Source of the DNA: Xiphydria camelus
Lineage: Eukaryota; Arthropoda; Insecta; Hymenoptera; Xiphydriidae
Assembly (NCBI GenBank): GCA_963678675.1
Contig: OY783194.1
Coordinates: 22,298,278-22,362,277 of the forward strand
DNA length: 64,000 bases
Direction of reading: 5' to 3'
Shown: positions 1 through 8,952 of the stretch, piece after piece
Position numbering within the stretch: position 1 is the first letter of the stretch
How the letters are laid out: each line of letters starts with the position of its first letter
The notes under the pieces: generated by a model
Database searches by the model: none
What the model was told of the DNA's origin: nothing
What the model saw: the letters and a program-made list of their open reading frames with translations, nothing else
Made by a program: the position numbers and the translations under genes

Positions 1-495
1 TTATTATGTTTACATTAACACTAGATATACCGTCCTAGACACTTTGACTTATTTCACTATTTTTTTGTTGATTGCCGCAAGATGGCAATTGTATACCAAA
101 CAACGATGATACGTAAATTAATGAAATGAATTTCTATAAACATTAAAGAAATTGCGCAATTTTTGTATAGTCATAAGATTACTTTTTTATGTCGTTTTAT
201 TTAAATAATGTACTCCGCAAAATTACTGATATGGTATGTTACGTTATAGTAGCGTCTAGTTTTTATAAAAGATTTTACTAATTATATTAATTTTTTTTTA
301 ACATTTCAAAGAAAAAAGTCATGCATCGGGCCGTTATAAATAACAATAACATGCAAATTTATAAATATAACACATGTACAAGATATTTGATTCCTAAATA
401 AATCGCCTAACATAGTTTTTGTTTCTTTCTATACCAACCAGTCAAAATGACTAGTTTTGGTATAAATAGGTATAGTTAAAAACCCGGTATATGTA
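1..495. other. AT-rich sequence, no gene seen
   Basis: AT-rich sequence without a convincing coding frame, terminal repeat or RNA gene. It flanks the Harbinger relic that follows, and may include its degraded end, but no terminal repeat could be matched. Confidence 0.4.
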
Positions 496-570
496 ATGTT
501 AAAAGACTATTGTATTTCGCTTATATTGGAACAAAATCTGAATTTTTACATATCGATATATTTTACAATT

Positions 571-2748
571 TTAAATGTAATTGCGTTGCCAAGTAACCGC
601 CCCTTCACGACAAAAGTAGTTCCGAAATTCTTCTCTAACGTTCTTCGCCAAAACACTTGCGTTCCTGGATCCGTTCGTTTCCAATGCTTGTAGAGGAGCA
701 TCAACTTCGTTGCGCCAATTACCAAGGGTGATGGTACCATCCTCATTCTCGATATCAAAAGTTCCATTTGGGGCATACGCTGGCGCAGATTGTGTGCGAG
801 ACATTATAAAGTTGTGTAATACACAGACGGCGCAAACAATTTGCGTAACTTTTTGCTCGGATAGCTCCACAGTTCTTCGCAGAACCCGAAAACGTGCAGA
901 CACGATACCAAATACATTTTCGATTATTCATCTAGCACGAGAAAAAGGCGGTAATTAAAAATTCTTTCGGCAACACCTTGATGTTTAGAGCCAAATGGTT
1001 TCAGCATATACGGCTTTAACGCAAACGCATCGTCCGCAACCACTACGTACGGCACACGCTTATTTCGACCTGGCAATGGTTTCGGCTGTGGAATGTGTAG
1101 CGAATTATTCTCGAGTGCATGTGATAGTCGGGAACTTTGGTAAACACCACCATCTGCATTACGGCCAGCGGATCCAACGTTGATATATGTGAATCGATAA
1201 TTAGCATCGGCTAATCCAAGCAGCACGATGCTGTGAGAGTGTTTGTAATTAAAATGCAAACTTCCTCAGTTTGCTGGAGCTGTCAGCATTACATGTTTTC
1301 CGTCGATTGCCCCAATACAGTTGGGAAAATTCCATTTGCACATAAAGTCGTCAGCAATTTTGTCCCAATCTGCTTCTGTATTCGGCATCTGTAAAAATTA
1401 AAAATACGTTGTTAGAATATAAAATAACATTATTTAATGTAAATACAAATTCTAATAAGAAACTTCTTTATTGCAGCACAGTGAAACTACCGCAAACGAT
1501 GCAGCTACTGTAAGTGTAGAAGCTACAGATGAATCAGTAAGCTATGTGGATTCAGGATTCGACAACATGGCTACTTCGCTACAATCATCAACATTCACCG
1601 ATATACAAGACGTTACGCAAGAGACACCAGTAATACGAACGCCCTCAACCAATAGTCGACCGAATGTTAAACGCAAAAAACGGACTAATGCTGAACTTCG
1701 GGAGCAAGACGTTATGAATCAATGCCTCAGTTATGAGTGGAATTAAACCCCGAGATGAATGGAGCATATTTGGAAACCATGTAGCAAGTGAGCTCCGAAC
1801 ACTTCAAAGAACTCCCAATTTGCAATTCCAACTAAAAAATGCAATTCAACAATCTATTTTGGACATTAATTGTGCGTATGCAGCCAGACAATTTCCGCCA
1901 TCTCCTTCTACTACCCGATATACAACGTCATCATCGGCTTATTCATCACCTTCACGTCCACCATCAACCTCAACAGCCTATTTGGATTTTGAACAACTAG
2001 ATTCAGAAGACACCTCACAGCAGTCTCACCATGACCAGCCGTCAGAAGCCACTGAAGAGTATTCGGAAGCATCAAACTTTGCATACTTCATTGTTGAACC
2101 CAAATCGTCATCAAATTCACAACACAATCAGTAACTTACAAGTTTTCTGTCTGTATGATCATTACAATGATTTCTTTTTTGATTTTCTAGAGTTTTTGTA
2201 ATATATAAAGTTGTAGATAGTTTTGTAAAGTTTTCTAATAAAAATATGTCGACTTACCTTTAAACATTCGTCTTTAAAAATATCGTAAATCGCCTGGCAT
2301 ACCTCTGGTATAATTAATGAAATTGTGTTGGCAGGTACTCGAAAAAGATACATCAGCGACCTATAGCTATCACCTGAAAATTAATTTCCCAGTTAACATC
2401 TGCACTAAAACTAACGCAAATTAACGTACCTGTAGCCAAATATCGTAAAGTTATAATAAGGTGTTCCTTTCGTGTAATAGTTTGTCTCCTCCAAGTATCT
2501 TGCCTCCTAATTCGCGGAGTTACTTTTTCCAATATGTAGTCAAAGTCCACTTTTTCCATACGCAGGAAATTTTTAAAGTGCCACTGGTCCTGGTCGCGCA
2601 ATTCGGTAACTAAATTATTAAATGCGCCCAACTGTTCGCGCTTTCTTATCCACTCCCTGACCCATACTCTCGATTTTTTCTTTCGCCGTCTTTACCTTAT
2701 CGCCAAAGTTACATATAAACACGCTGCCGCTACTACTACGTCGTCCAT
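571..2748 (-). pseudogene. PIF/Harbinger transposase (HARBI1-like), broken
   Basis: Minus-strand DDE-type transposase of the PIF/Harbinger superfamily, the nuclease that excises and inserts such elements. Three exons are visible: 2748-2430, 2373-2258 and 1388 to about 571. Their splice sites agree in phase (ends ACAG/GTACG and AAG/GTAAG; acceptors TTTTCAG and TTTTACAG). Exon 1 encodes the WVREW and GAFNNLVTELR region, exon 2 the helix-turn-helix style SYRSLMYLFRVP segment, and exon 3 the DDE core, with IGAIDGKHV, the YRFTYINVG block and a C-terminal SARFRVLRR and VLHNFI motif. Damage: a stop in exon 1 near 2694, a TGA just after TAPAN near 1265, and a frameshift plus a stop near 915-945. The element is therefore not autonomous. 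Family assignment is firm from the motifs; the exact 3' end is uncertain. Confidence 0.85.
1476..2134 (+). pseudogene. MADF/BESS-type Harbinger accessory protein, fragment
   Basis: Harbinger elements usually encode a second, DNA-binding Myb/SANT or MADF-type protein that helps the transposase. This plus-strand fragment begins at a good splice acceptor (TTTATTGCAG, ending 1475) and gives a Ser/Thr-rich linker, a basic NVKRKKR stretch, then IFGNHVASELRTLQ and an LKNAIQQSILDI helix, resembling the C-terminal end of MADF/BESS proteins. A frameshift near 1735 separates the two halves. The N-terminal MADF domain is not present in the window. The fragment lies inside a transposase intron on the opposite strand. 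The call of element partner rather than host gene is an inference from position. Confidence 0.6.
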
Positions 2749-2754
2749 TGTCAA

Positions 2755-2985
2755 ACAACCCAAAACCACATACAGGGCAACAAAAGTAGCTGTTACTAGG
2801 TGTGAACACGTGTGCAGCTTTTAGTCTCGACCTGCAACTTTTATAGGCAGCTGCAGCATAAAAACTGCGCGTTTGGCGCTACTTTCGGCTGGTGTGTTCA
2901 CACTGAACGCAACTTTTGCAGCTGCTGCAAAAAAAACTGCGCAGTAAAAGTAGCTGTGTCTGATACTACCTTTACGGGCCCAGGT
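2755..2985. repeat. Subterminal repeat region, probable Harbinger end
   Basis: Short motifs recur in both orientations: GCAACTTTT, GCAGCTGC, AAAACTGCGC and AAAAGTAGCTG. Such subterminal motif clusters are common transposase-binding regions. The region lies just outside the Harbinger transposase start and before the copia sequence. No matching left end was identified. Confidence 0.3.
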
Positions 2986-3105
2986 GCACAAGATACGAAT
3001 CCAGGTGCGCGAAAATACTAGACGTGGCGAAAATCGCAAAGTGGACGACTCGGACGTGGTATTCATGGTCGGCGTCTCGAGAAAGTTCGAGTGAGCATCG
3101 TCAAG

Positions 3106-3852
3106 ATGAACGCGACCGGTGTGAAGTTTGAAGTCCTTAATAAGGACAACTTCGACACGTGGAAGTTCCAAATGCGCGCAGTTCTCATAAAGAACGACGC
3201 GTGGGGATATGTCTCCGGAACGATTCCAAAACCCGAGGCGGAAGAAAACGACGACGCATCGAAGAAAGCCGCTCAAGAATGGACGCAGAATTATTTGAAG
3301 GCTCAGTCGGATATAGTCCTCGCGATGGATCCGTCTGAAATAAAAAGGGTAAGGACGTGCAAGACCGCGCATGAAATTTGGCCAAAATTGGAACAAACAT
3401 TCCAATCTAAGGGCCCGGCGCGGAAAGCAGCCCTGCTAAATCATTTGATGTCCCTGAAGATGCAAGATGGCGACGACCCGCGCGAACACACGCGTCATTT
3501 CTCTGATATGGTGGACAAGTTGGCAGAACTGGACGTCGGATTCAACGATGAGGTGTTGGCAGTCATGTTGCTGCGAAGTCTTCCGGAGAAATACTAAAGT
3601 TTCAGGTGTGCAATGGCATCGCGCGATAAATTGCCGTCGGTAGAATTCTTGCGAGTAAAAATCACGGAGGAGTTCGACGCTCGAAAAGGGGAAAACCGAA
3701 GTCCAGTGAAAAATGCAATGTTTGCGGGAAAAACGGGAAACCGAAATAACCGAAACTGGCATGGAAAGCCTGAAAAAGACGATACCGCAAATAAAGACTC
3801 GAAGAGGAAGTGTTTTAAGTGCGGCGTGATCGGGCATCGGGCGAAAAACTAA
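3106..3852 (+). pseudogene. copia gag with zinc knuckle, broken
   Basis: Gag protein of the copia superfamily, which packages element RNA. From ATG at 3106 it encodes the N-terminal NKDNFDTWKFQMRAVL region typical of the copia gag (UBN2-type) domain, continuing to LPEKY. An in-frame TAA at 3595 interrupts it; the same frame resumes immediately with SFRCAM and runs to the CCHC knuckle CFKCGVIGHRAKN near 3810-3850. A small deletion at about 3850 removes the final cysteine of the knuckle and shifts frame. Adjacent protease and integrase fragments confirm the assignment. Confidence 0.85.
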
Positions 3853-3859
3853 AAACGCG

Positions 3860-4462
3860 AAAAAGTCAAACGCGCAATCCGCGAGCAGTGCCGAAAACGT
3901 GTGTTTGCTCGTAACTTCGGGCACGCCGGTACGTGAGACTTTTCGAACCGGGAACGACGCGGATCGGGGCGGTTGGTGTCTCGATAGTGGGTGCACAGCG
4001 CACATGTGCAAGGACATCGAATTGTTCGCGGAGATCGATCAAAACCGTGATCGAGGAACGGTTAAATTAGCCAGCAAAGCTAATATCGAAGCGAAAGGAA
4101 CCGGTACCGCGTTAACCGCAGTGAACGTGAACGATAATAGAAAGACGGTCGAATTTAGAGACACTTTATACGCGCGTTCAGGATTTACGCGCGAATCTCG
4201 TATCGGTCAGTAGGATTACTGATAAAGGATACGAGGTTATCTTCCGTGACAAGACCGCCGAGGTGGTTGATCGCGACGGGAACGTGGTGCTCATCGCAAA
4301 GCGAGAAAATGGTCTGTATTATTTCCACGATTCAATCGAGGCTGAATGCAGAAACGCTTCAGAAACCGAAGCTGAGACGAAGGTGCCGAGGAAAAATTCT
4401 CTCGAGGATTGGCACATCCGTATGGGACATCTGAATATTCAGTCTCTTCGTCAAGCCACACA
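3860..4462 (+). pseudogene. copia protease and pre-integrase fragment
   Basis: Continuation of the copia polyprotein. WCLDSGCTAHMC near 3975 holds the DSG active site of the retropepsin-type protease. A frameshift near 4180 is followed by ITDKGYEVIFRD, and the gag-pre-integrase zinc region starts with WHIRMGHLN near 4410. Coding is cut at 4462 by the TTAA insertion of the piggyBac element; the other half resumes at 8319. Confidence 0.8.
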
Positions 4463-4581
4463 TTAACCCTGTAATGCATTTACCCGCCTCAAGGCGGACT
4501 TTATTTATATCGCCATTTTAGGTAGGAATATATTTTAAGCGACTTTTTGAATGACTCCGCGTCAAGATCAGTTTATACATA

Positions 4582-6973
4582 CAGGGTGTAAATTAAGTAC
4601 TTCGACAAACTTCGGCAAATGATTCTTTCAGTGGTTTTAAATCAAAAAGTTCATATAAACATAGGTCCAAAAATGCTTCGTTCTCAAGATACAGGGTGTC
4701 AAACTTTGAAAAAAAAATCGGTTTTTCGTAAATATCTCAATATTCTTTAAGCCGATTTTATTGAAATTTGGCAGATGTATTAATGATAGTAAGGGGCTAA
4801 TTTAGCTTTAATTAGATTAAAATTATTAAGTCCAGTGGCGTCCCGGAAGGCACCTTCCCCACTATTTTTGAAAAAAAAATGTGCACCACTGACTTTTTTT
4901 AAATTTTTATTTTTTTTTTTGAATTTACCAACTAAAAATACAACTTTCTTGTCTCTTGTTTTTTTCGTATCTTGCTTCGTTTTCGAAATAAAAAATAAAA
5001 ACGACTTCATTACATGTCCCTAAAACAACACAATAAAATAATAAAAATATTTATTTTCACGCCACTGCACTGGCAAAATTCGCAATTATTTTGCGTTTAT
5101 TTGTCTTATTGAAAGCAGCTAATCAACAAAAATGAATTTTTAAGTTAAATTTTGTGAAATTTTTATTTTTTATTTTTTTTTTAAATTATTTATTGCATAC
5201 TTCCGGGGCATGCAGTACACAAGAAAATAGTGAATTTATAGAAAGCCTTGGAAAACAATTGATAGGTTTCCATGGTAGCAGAATCAGTCATGGCAGTTGA
5301 TTTAGAAGAAAACAGGTAGTTGTTTATCATTTTGACGTTATAAGTAATAATTTATCGTGTGTTTTGTCCAAAATGTACCAATACACAAACGCAGAAATGG
5401 CAGACATTCATTTTACTTATGGAATGGCTCGCGGTAATGCACGAGCGGCAAGACGACAATATCAGGTGCGATTTCCTCAACGAGTGGTGCCAGACGACCA
5501 AACTTTTATTAATATCCACGCAAGACTTTGTGAAACTGGCAGTTTTAAAAGGACAACAGATGTTCCGGGAAGGCCTGCGACAGTTCGAACAGTTGCGATT
5601 GAAGAAGCTGTGTTAAACAGAATTGAAGAAGACCCGCAAAGTAGCACACGGAAAATAGGTCGTGAATTGAATATTACACACACACTTGTTTGGCAAATTT
5701 TAAGGTCCCAACAACTTTATCCTTATCATATGCAACGTGTGCAGGCTCTATTACATAGAGATTTTCCCCTCAGAGTCGATTTTTGTGTTTGGTTGCGTAA
5801 TAGATTAGTAAGAACCCCGGATTTCTTAAGCCATGTGCTTTTCACAGATGAAGCCTCGTTTTCTCGAAATGCCATAATTAACTTTCATAACAACCATATC
5901 TGGGCTGAGGATAATCCGAACGCTATCGTAGAAAATCATTTTCAAGTGCAATTTTCTCTCAATATTTGGGTAGGCATTATCGGTGATCACCTTATTGGAC
6001 CTTGCATTCTTCCGCAAAGGCTTAATGGCGAAGAGTATCGAAGGTTTTTGGAGCATGAACTGCCCAACCATTTACAAGAAGTTGATTTAGAAACCAGAAA
6101 CAGGATGTGGTTAATGCACGACGGAGCTCCGCCACACTTTAGTGTCGTTGCGCGTCAATTTCTGGACGAGAATTACCCTAACCGTTGGATAGGAAGAGCA
6201 GGACCACAAGCCTGGCCTCCCAGATCACCAGATTTGAATCCTTTGGATTATTTTCTGTGGGGTCACTTGAAGTCGTTAGTTTATAAAAGTCCAGTCCAAA
6301 ATGAACAAGATCTAAGAAATAGGATATTTGAATCTTGTGCCATTATTAATCAGACGCCAGGTATATTCGAAAGAGTTCGGCAATCAATGTTAAAACGACT
6401 TATTGCATGCGTTGAAGTAGGCGGTGGTCATTTTCAACAACTATTGTAAAATAATGTTATTAACTATTTTAGTTTTAGTCTTGTAAATAATTTAAGTTTT
6501 TTACCTGATAATACAATCAATAAAAGAAACATTTTTTGCTTATTTTTCGAAATTAATTACTTTTTATCTCGAAAACGAAGCAAGATACGAAAAAAACACG
6601 AGAGACAAGAAAGTTGTATTTTTAGTTGGTGAATTCAAAAAAAAAATAAAAATTTTAAAAGTCAGTGGCGCACATTTTTTTTTTTCAAAAATAGTGGGGA
6701 AGGTGCCTTCCGGGACGCCACTGGACTTAATAATTTTAATCTAATTAAAGCTACATTAGCCTCTTACTATCATTAACACATCTGCCAAATTTCAATAAAA
6801 TCGGCTTAAAGAATATTGAGATATTTACGAAAAACCGATTTTTTTTCAAAGTTTGACACCCTGTATCTTGAGAATGAAGCATTTTTGGACCTATGTTTAT
6901 ATGAACTTTTTGACTTAAAATCACTGAAAGAATCATTTGCCGAAGTTTGTCGAAGTACTTAATTTACACCCTG
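4582..6973 (+). mobile_element. Mariner-superfamily transposon with about 410-bp terminal inverted repeats
   Basis: Flanked by TA at 4580-4581 and 6974-6975, the target duplication of Tc1/mariner elements. Ends begin CAGGGTGTAAATTAAG and mirror exactly. The inverted arms extend over about 4582-4992 and 6563-6973, with only scattered differences, which suggests recent insertion. The body carries one uninterrupted transposase gene on the plus strand. The element interrupts a piggyBac sequence and is the youngest layer of this stack. Confidence 0.92.
5373..6449 (+). CDS. Mariner-superfamily transposase, uninterrupted frame
   Basis: Cut-and-paste transposase of 358 residues that would bind the element ends and catalyse excision and TA insertion in the nucleus. 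I chose the ATG at 5373; the frame is open three codons further upstream but without an ATG. The N-terminal 45 residues resemble the insect helix-turn-helix domain known as DUF4817 (GNARAARRQYQVRFP), followed by a second helix-turn-helix (STRKIGRELNITHTLVWQIL). The catalytic core shows LFTDEASF (Asp about 159), MHDGAPPHFS (Asp about 250) and WPPRSPDLNPLDYFLWG (Asp about 287), with 36 residues between the last two aspartates. No stop or frameshift is seen, and a polyadenylation-like AATAAA follows at about 6519. The exact mariner subfamily is not resolved. Confidence 0.93.
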   Translation: MYQYTNAEMADIHFTYGMARGNARAARRQYQVRFPQRVVPDDQTFINIHARLCETGSFKRTTDVPGRPATVRTVAIEEAVLNRIEEDPQSSTRKIGRELNITHTLVWQILRSQQLYPYHMQRVQALLHRDFPLRVDFCVWLRNRLVRTPDFLSHVLFTDEASFSRNAIINFHNNHIWAEDNPNAIVENHFQVQFSLNIWVGIIGDHLIGPCILPQRLNGEEYRRFLEHELPNHLQEVDLETRNRMWLMHDGAPPHFSVVARQFLDENYPNRWIGRAGPQAWPPRSPDLNPLDYFLWGHLKSLVYKSPVQNEQDLRNRIFESCAIINQTPGIFERVRQSMLKRLIACVEVGGGHFQQLL

Positions 6974-7352
6974 TATATGGAAATTTCACTCGCACAGCCG
7001 ATTTTAACGTGTACGTGTTTGTTACTGTCAGCTGTTTGGCGACCACGTGGTGTTTTGGCGCAATAAATTATTCTCAAAGGAACGTACGGATTGAAAGTTG
7101 AAATACAGGTATGTGAGTGAAAAATAAATGTTGCCAAAATTATTGATAAGTTCTTTCAGATATATAGTTGAGTATTGCATATGTTGTGCGAAATAAAAGT
7201 GGCTTTGATGTCCAGTTTTAGGTTAGTTTGCGCGACCCGCCTAAAGGCGGGGTTATGCAATTACGTGAAAAATTTTCAATCCAATTTTTTTTTTATTTCC
7301 GTACTTTATTGCACACAGATAGCTGTAGCTTGTTCGATCTTTCATTGCGGAC

Positions 7353-8094
7353 ATGGCACATCTACGGAAAAAGTGCAATTTGTCGAATATGCCTGAAGAG
7401 GAAGCCTTGGCCTTCATGGTCAGCGTACCATCGGATGACGAAAATACCGACGATGAACAGGAGGATGACTTTGATAGCGACGACAGTATCGCCGATCCGG
7501 ATTACCAAAATACTGACGACGACATAAATCTCGAAGAGTCCGACACGGACAGTCGCGATAATCTACAGGACATCTTACAATCTCCGGTAAAACAAGTAGC
7601 TTTGCCACTTACGTTTAGAACAGTTGATCAGACCGATATTGCTGTGCCATCTACTTCCAAACTGGCTGATGATATTGACATAGCTGTGCCAACTACTTGT
7701 AACACTATGGCCGATGAAAGTGCGGAATGCGTTCGCCGCCGAAAATGTTGTTTGCTATTTCCGGAACCAACAAAAGAAGAAAGCAGACCAAGCAGCTCAT
7801 CTAGCTGTTCCATTACTAGTAATGTACAAGGAACGATTCTGCTGAGTTCAAATCGATAGTTTTGAGAAAGAAACATCTACAATTACATTCACCACATTCG
7901 CTTATCATCCACCAGATGATGTCCGTCATGATGAAATGGGGTACTGGTGCATTTTTCGTGACCGTAGTGGAAAAAAACAATGTAAATTTCCGAAATGTAA
8001 ATCTGAAACGCAGCCTTTTTGCGTTAAGTGCAATTTGTCATTGTGCAATTCCCCAACGAAGTCTTGTTTTCTTGATTTTCACAATAAACGGTAA
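7353..8094 (+). pseudogene. piggyBac transposase, catalytic core deleted
   Basis: The first part (ATG at 7353, stop at 7857) encodes a highly acidic, Asp/Ser-rich N-terminus (PSDDENTDDEQEDDFDSDD) typical of piggyBac transposases. After a short frameshifted gap the sequence from about 7917 to 8094 encodes the C-terminal end, with RHDEMGYWCIF and a cysteine-rich zinc module (CKFPKCKSE, CVKCNLSLC) ending in FHNKR and a stop. The roughly 350-residue DDD catalytic core between them is missing, so the product could not transpose. Such N-plus-C relics are common in non-autonomous piggyBac copies. Confidence 0.8.
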
Positions 8095-8318
8095 ATGATT
8101 CTTTGCTTTGTATTGATTTTGATTTCATTTTGTTTTCGTCAACTTGAGTGTTGTTCTGGCACAGGTCCGCCTAGAGGCGGGCAATTTTTTTTTCCTCAAA
8201 TAGGAGTCACAAACAAAGAAAACGCTTCATACGCATCCCATGAGAGCTCCTTAGCCCAAACTTACGCCGTCACTAATTTTACAACCGAAAAAAAAATGTA
8301 TGCATTTTACAGGGTTAA

Positions 8319-8690
8319 GACGGGTTCCATCAAAGGAGTCGAAGTCAAGGGCATCAACGAAGATTTTGAATGCAGTGTCTGTCTTCAGGGGAAGATGTAT
8401 CGACCTGCCTTCCCTAGATCGTCCGAAAGGGCTACGAAAGTGGGCGAGCTGATACATTCCGATGTATGCGACCCAATGCGCGTCCCTTCACACGGGAAGA
8501 AGCGTCATTTTGTCACCTTCATAGACGATTTCTCCGGTTTGTGCGAGGTGAAGTTCATTGAGCAGAAGAACCGAAAGGGTCAAGTGACCCTGGAACATGT
8601 GGCATCCGAGAACATGCCTCCAGACGTCTTAACCAAGACGTTGCCGAAACCCAAACACGAACGGTGTGTTGGACTCCTGGGACTGTCGAG
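8319..8690 (+). pseudogene. copia integrase start joined to RNase H tail
   Basis: Resumes the copia polyprotein after the piggyBac. DFECSVCLQGKMYRPAFPRS is the zinc-binding end of the pre-integrase region; IHSDVCDPMRVPS and FVTFIDDFSGLCEVKFI are the start of the integrase catalytic core. At about 8575 the frame passes straight into HVASENMPPDVLTKTLPKPKH, the conserved tail of copia RNase H. This means an internal deletion of roughly 2.5 kb or more, removing most of integrase and all of reverse transcriptase, happened in frame. Confidence 0.8.
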
Positions 8691-8729
8691 GACATCGATG
8701 AGGGGTCCAGCGGTTGTCTCGAGAGGAAA

Positions 8730-8952
8730 TGTTGGAATTTTCGACCGGTCTGATCGATCCAACCGCATCTAGATGGCGTGCAATACTGCCATTGTCTTTA
8801 GCGTTTCCCGCCCAGCAGTCAGTCGCTTTCCGGCCGGCAATCGAGCATCACTGTCACCATATTGTATTTCCAATATATATATAGAGTCGTATATCTTTGC
8901 GTATTTCGTATTTTATTCCCTCGCGGGCACGCCTGACCGTACTTTTCTAACA
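8730..8952 (+). repeat. copia 3' LTR
   Basis: A 223-bp sequence starting TGTTGGAA and ending TTCTAACA, the TG...CA form of LTRs, directly preceded by a purine tract (GAGAGGAAA, 8721-8729) that would prime plus-strand synthesis. A TATATATATAGAG promoter-like box lies at about 8873-8886. No second copy was found upstream of gag, so identity rests on position and end structure. Confidence 0.7.

Larger units (their letters stand above)
4467..8314 (+). mobile_element. piggyBac-type element, internally deleted, TTAA-flanked
   Basis: TTAA at 4463-4466 and again at 8315-8318 bracket inverted ends: CCCTGTAATGCATTTACCCG at the left and TGCATTTTACAGGG at the right. A GGCGG-rich subterminal motif is present on both sides (near 4485-4497 and near 8168-8182) and again near 7240. 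The TTAA duplication and CCC/GGG ends are diagnostic of piggyBac. It landed in the copia pre-integrase region. Its own transposase keeps only the two ends. A mariner-family transposon (4582-6973) later inserted near its left end. Confidence 0.85.
3000..8952 (+). mobile_element. Ty1/copia LTR retrotransposon, degraded and interrupted
   Basis: Ordered remains of a copia-type polyprotein: gag, zinc knuckle, aspartic protease, pre-integrase, the start of integrase and the extreme C-terminal tail of RNase H, followed by a purine tract and a 3' LTR. The 5' LTR is missing or unrecognisable; the left boundary is approximate. A piggyBac element occupies 4467-8314. Almost all of the integrase core and the whole reverse transcriptase are deleted. 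The element is dead, with many stops and frameshifts. Confidence 0.85.
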
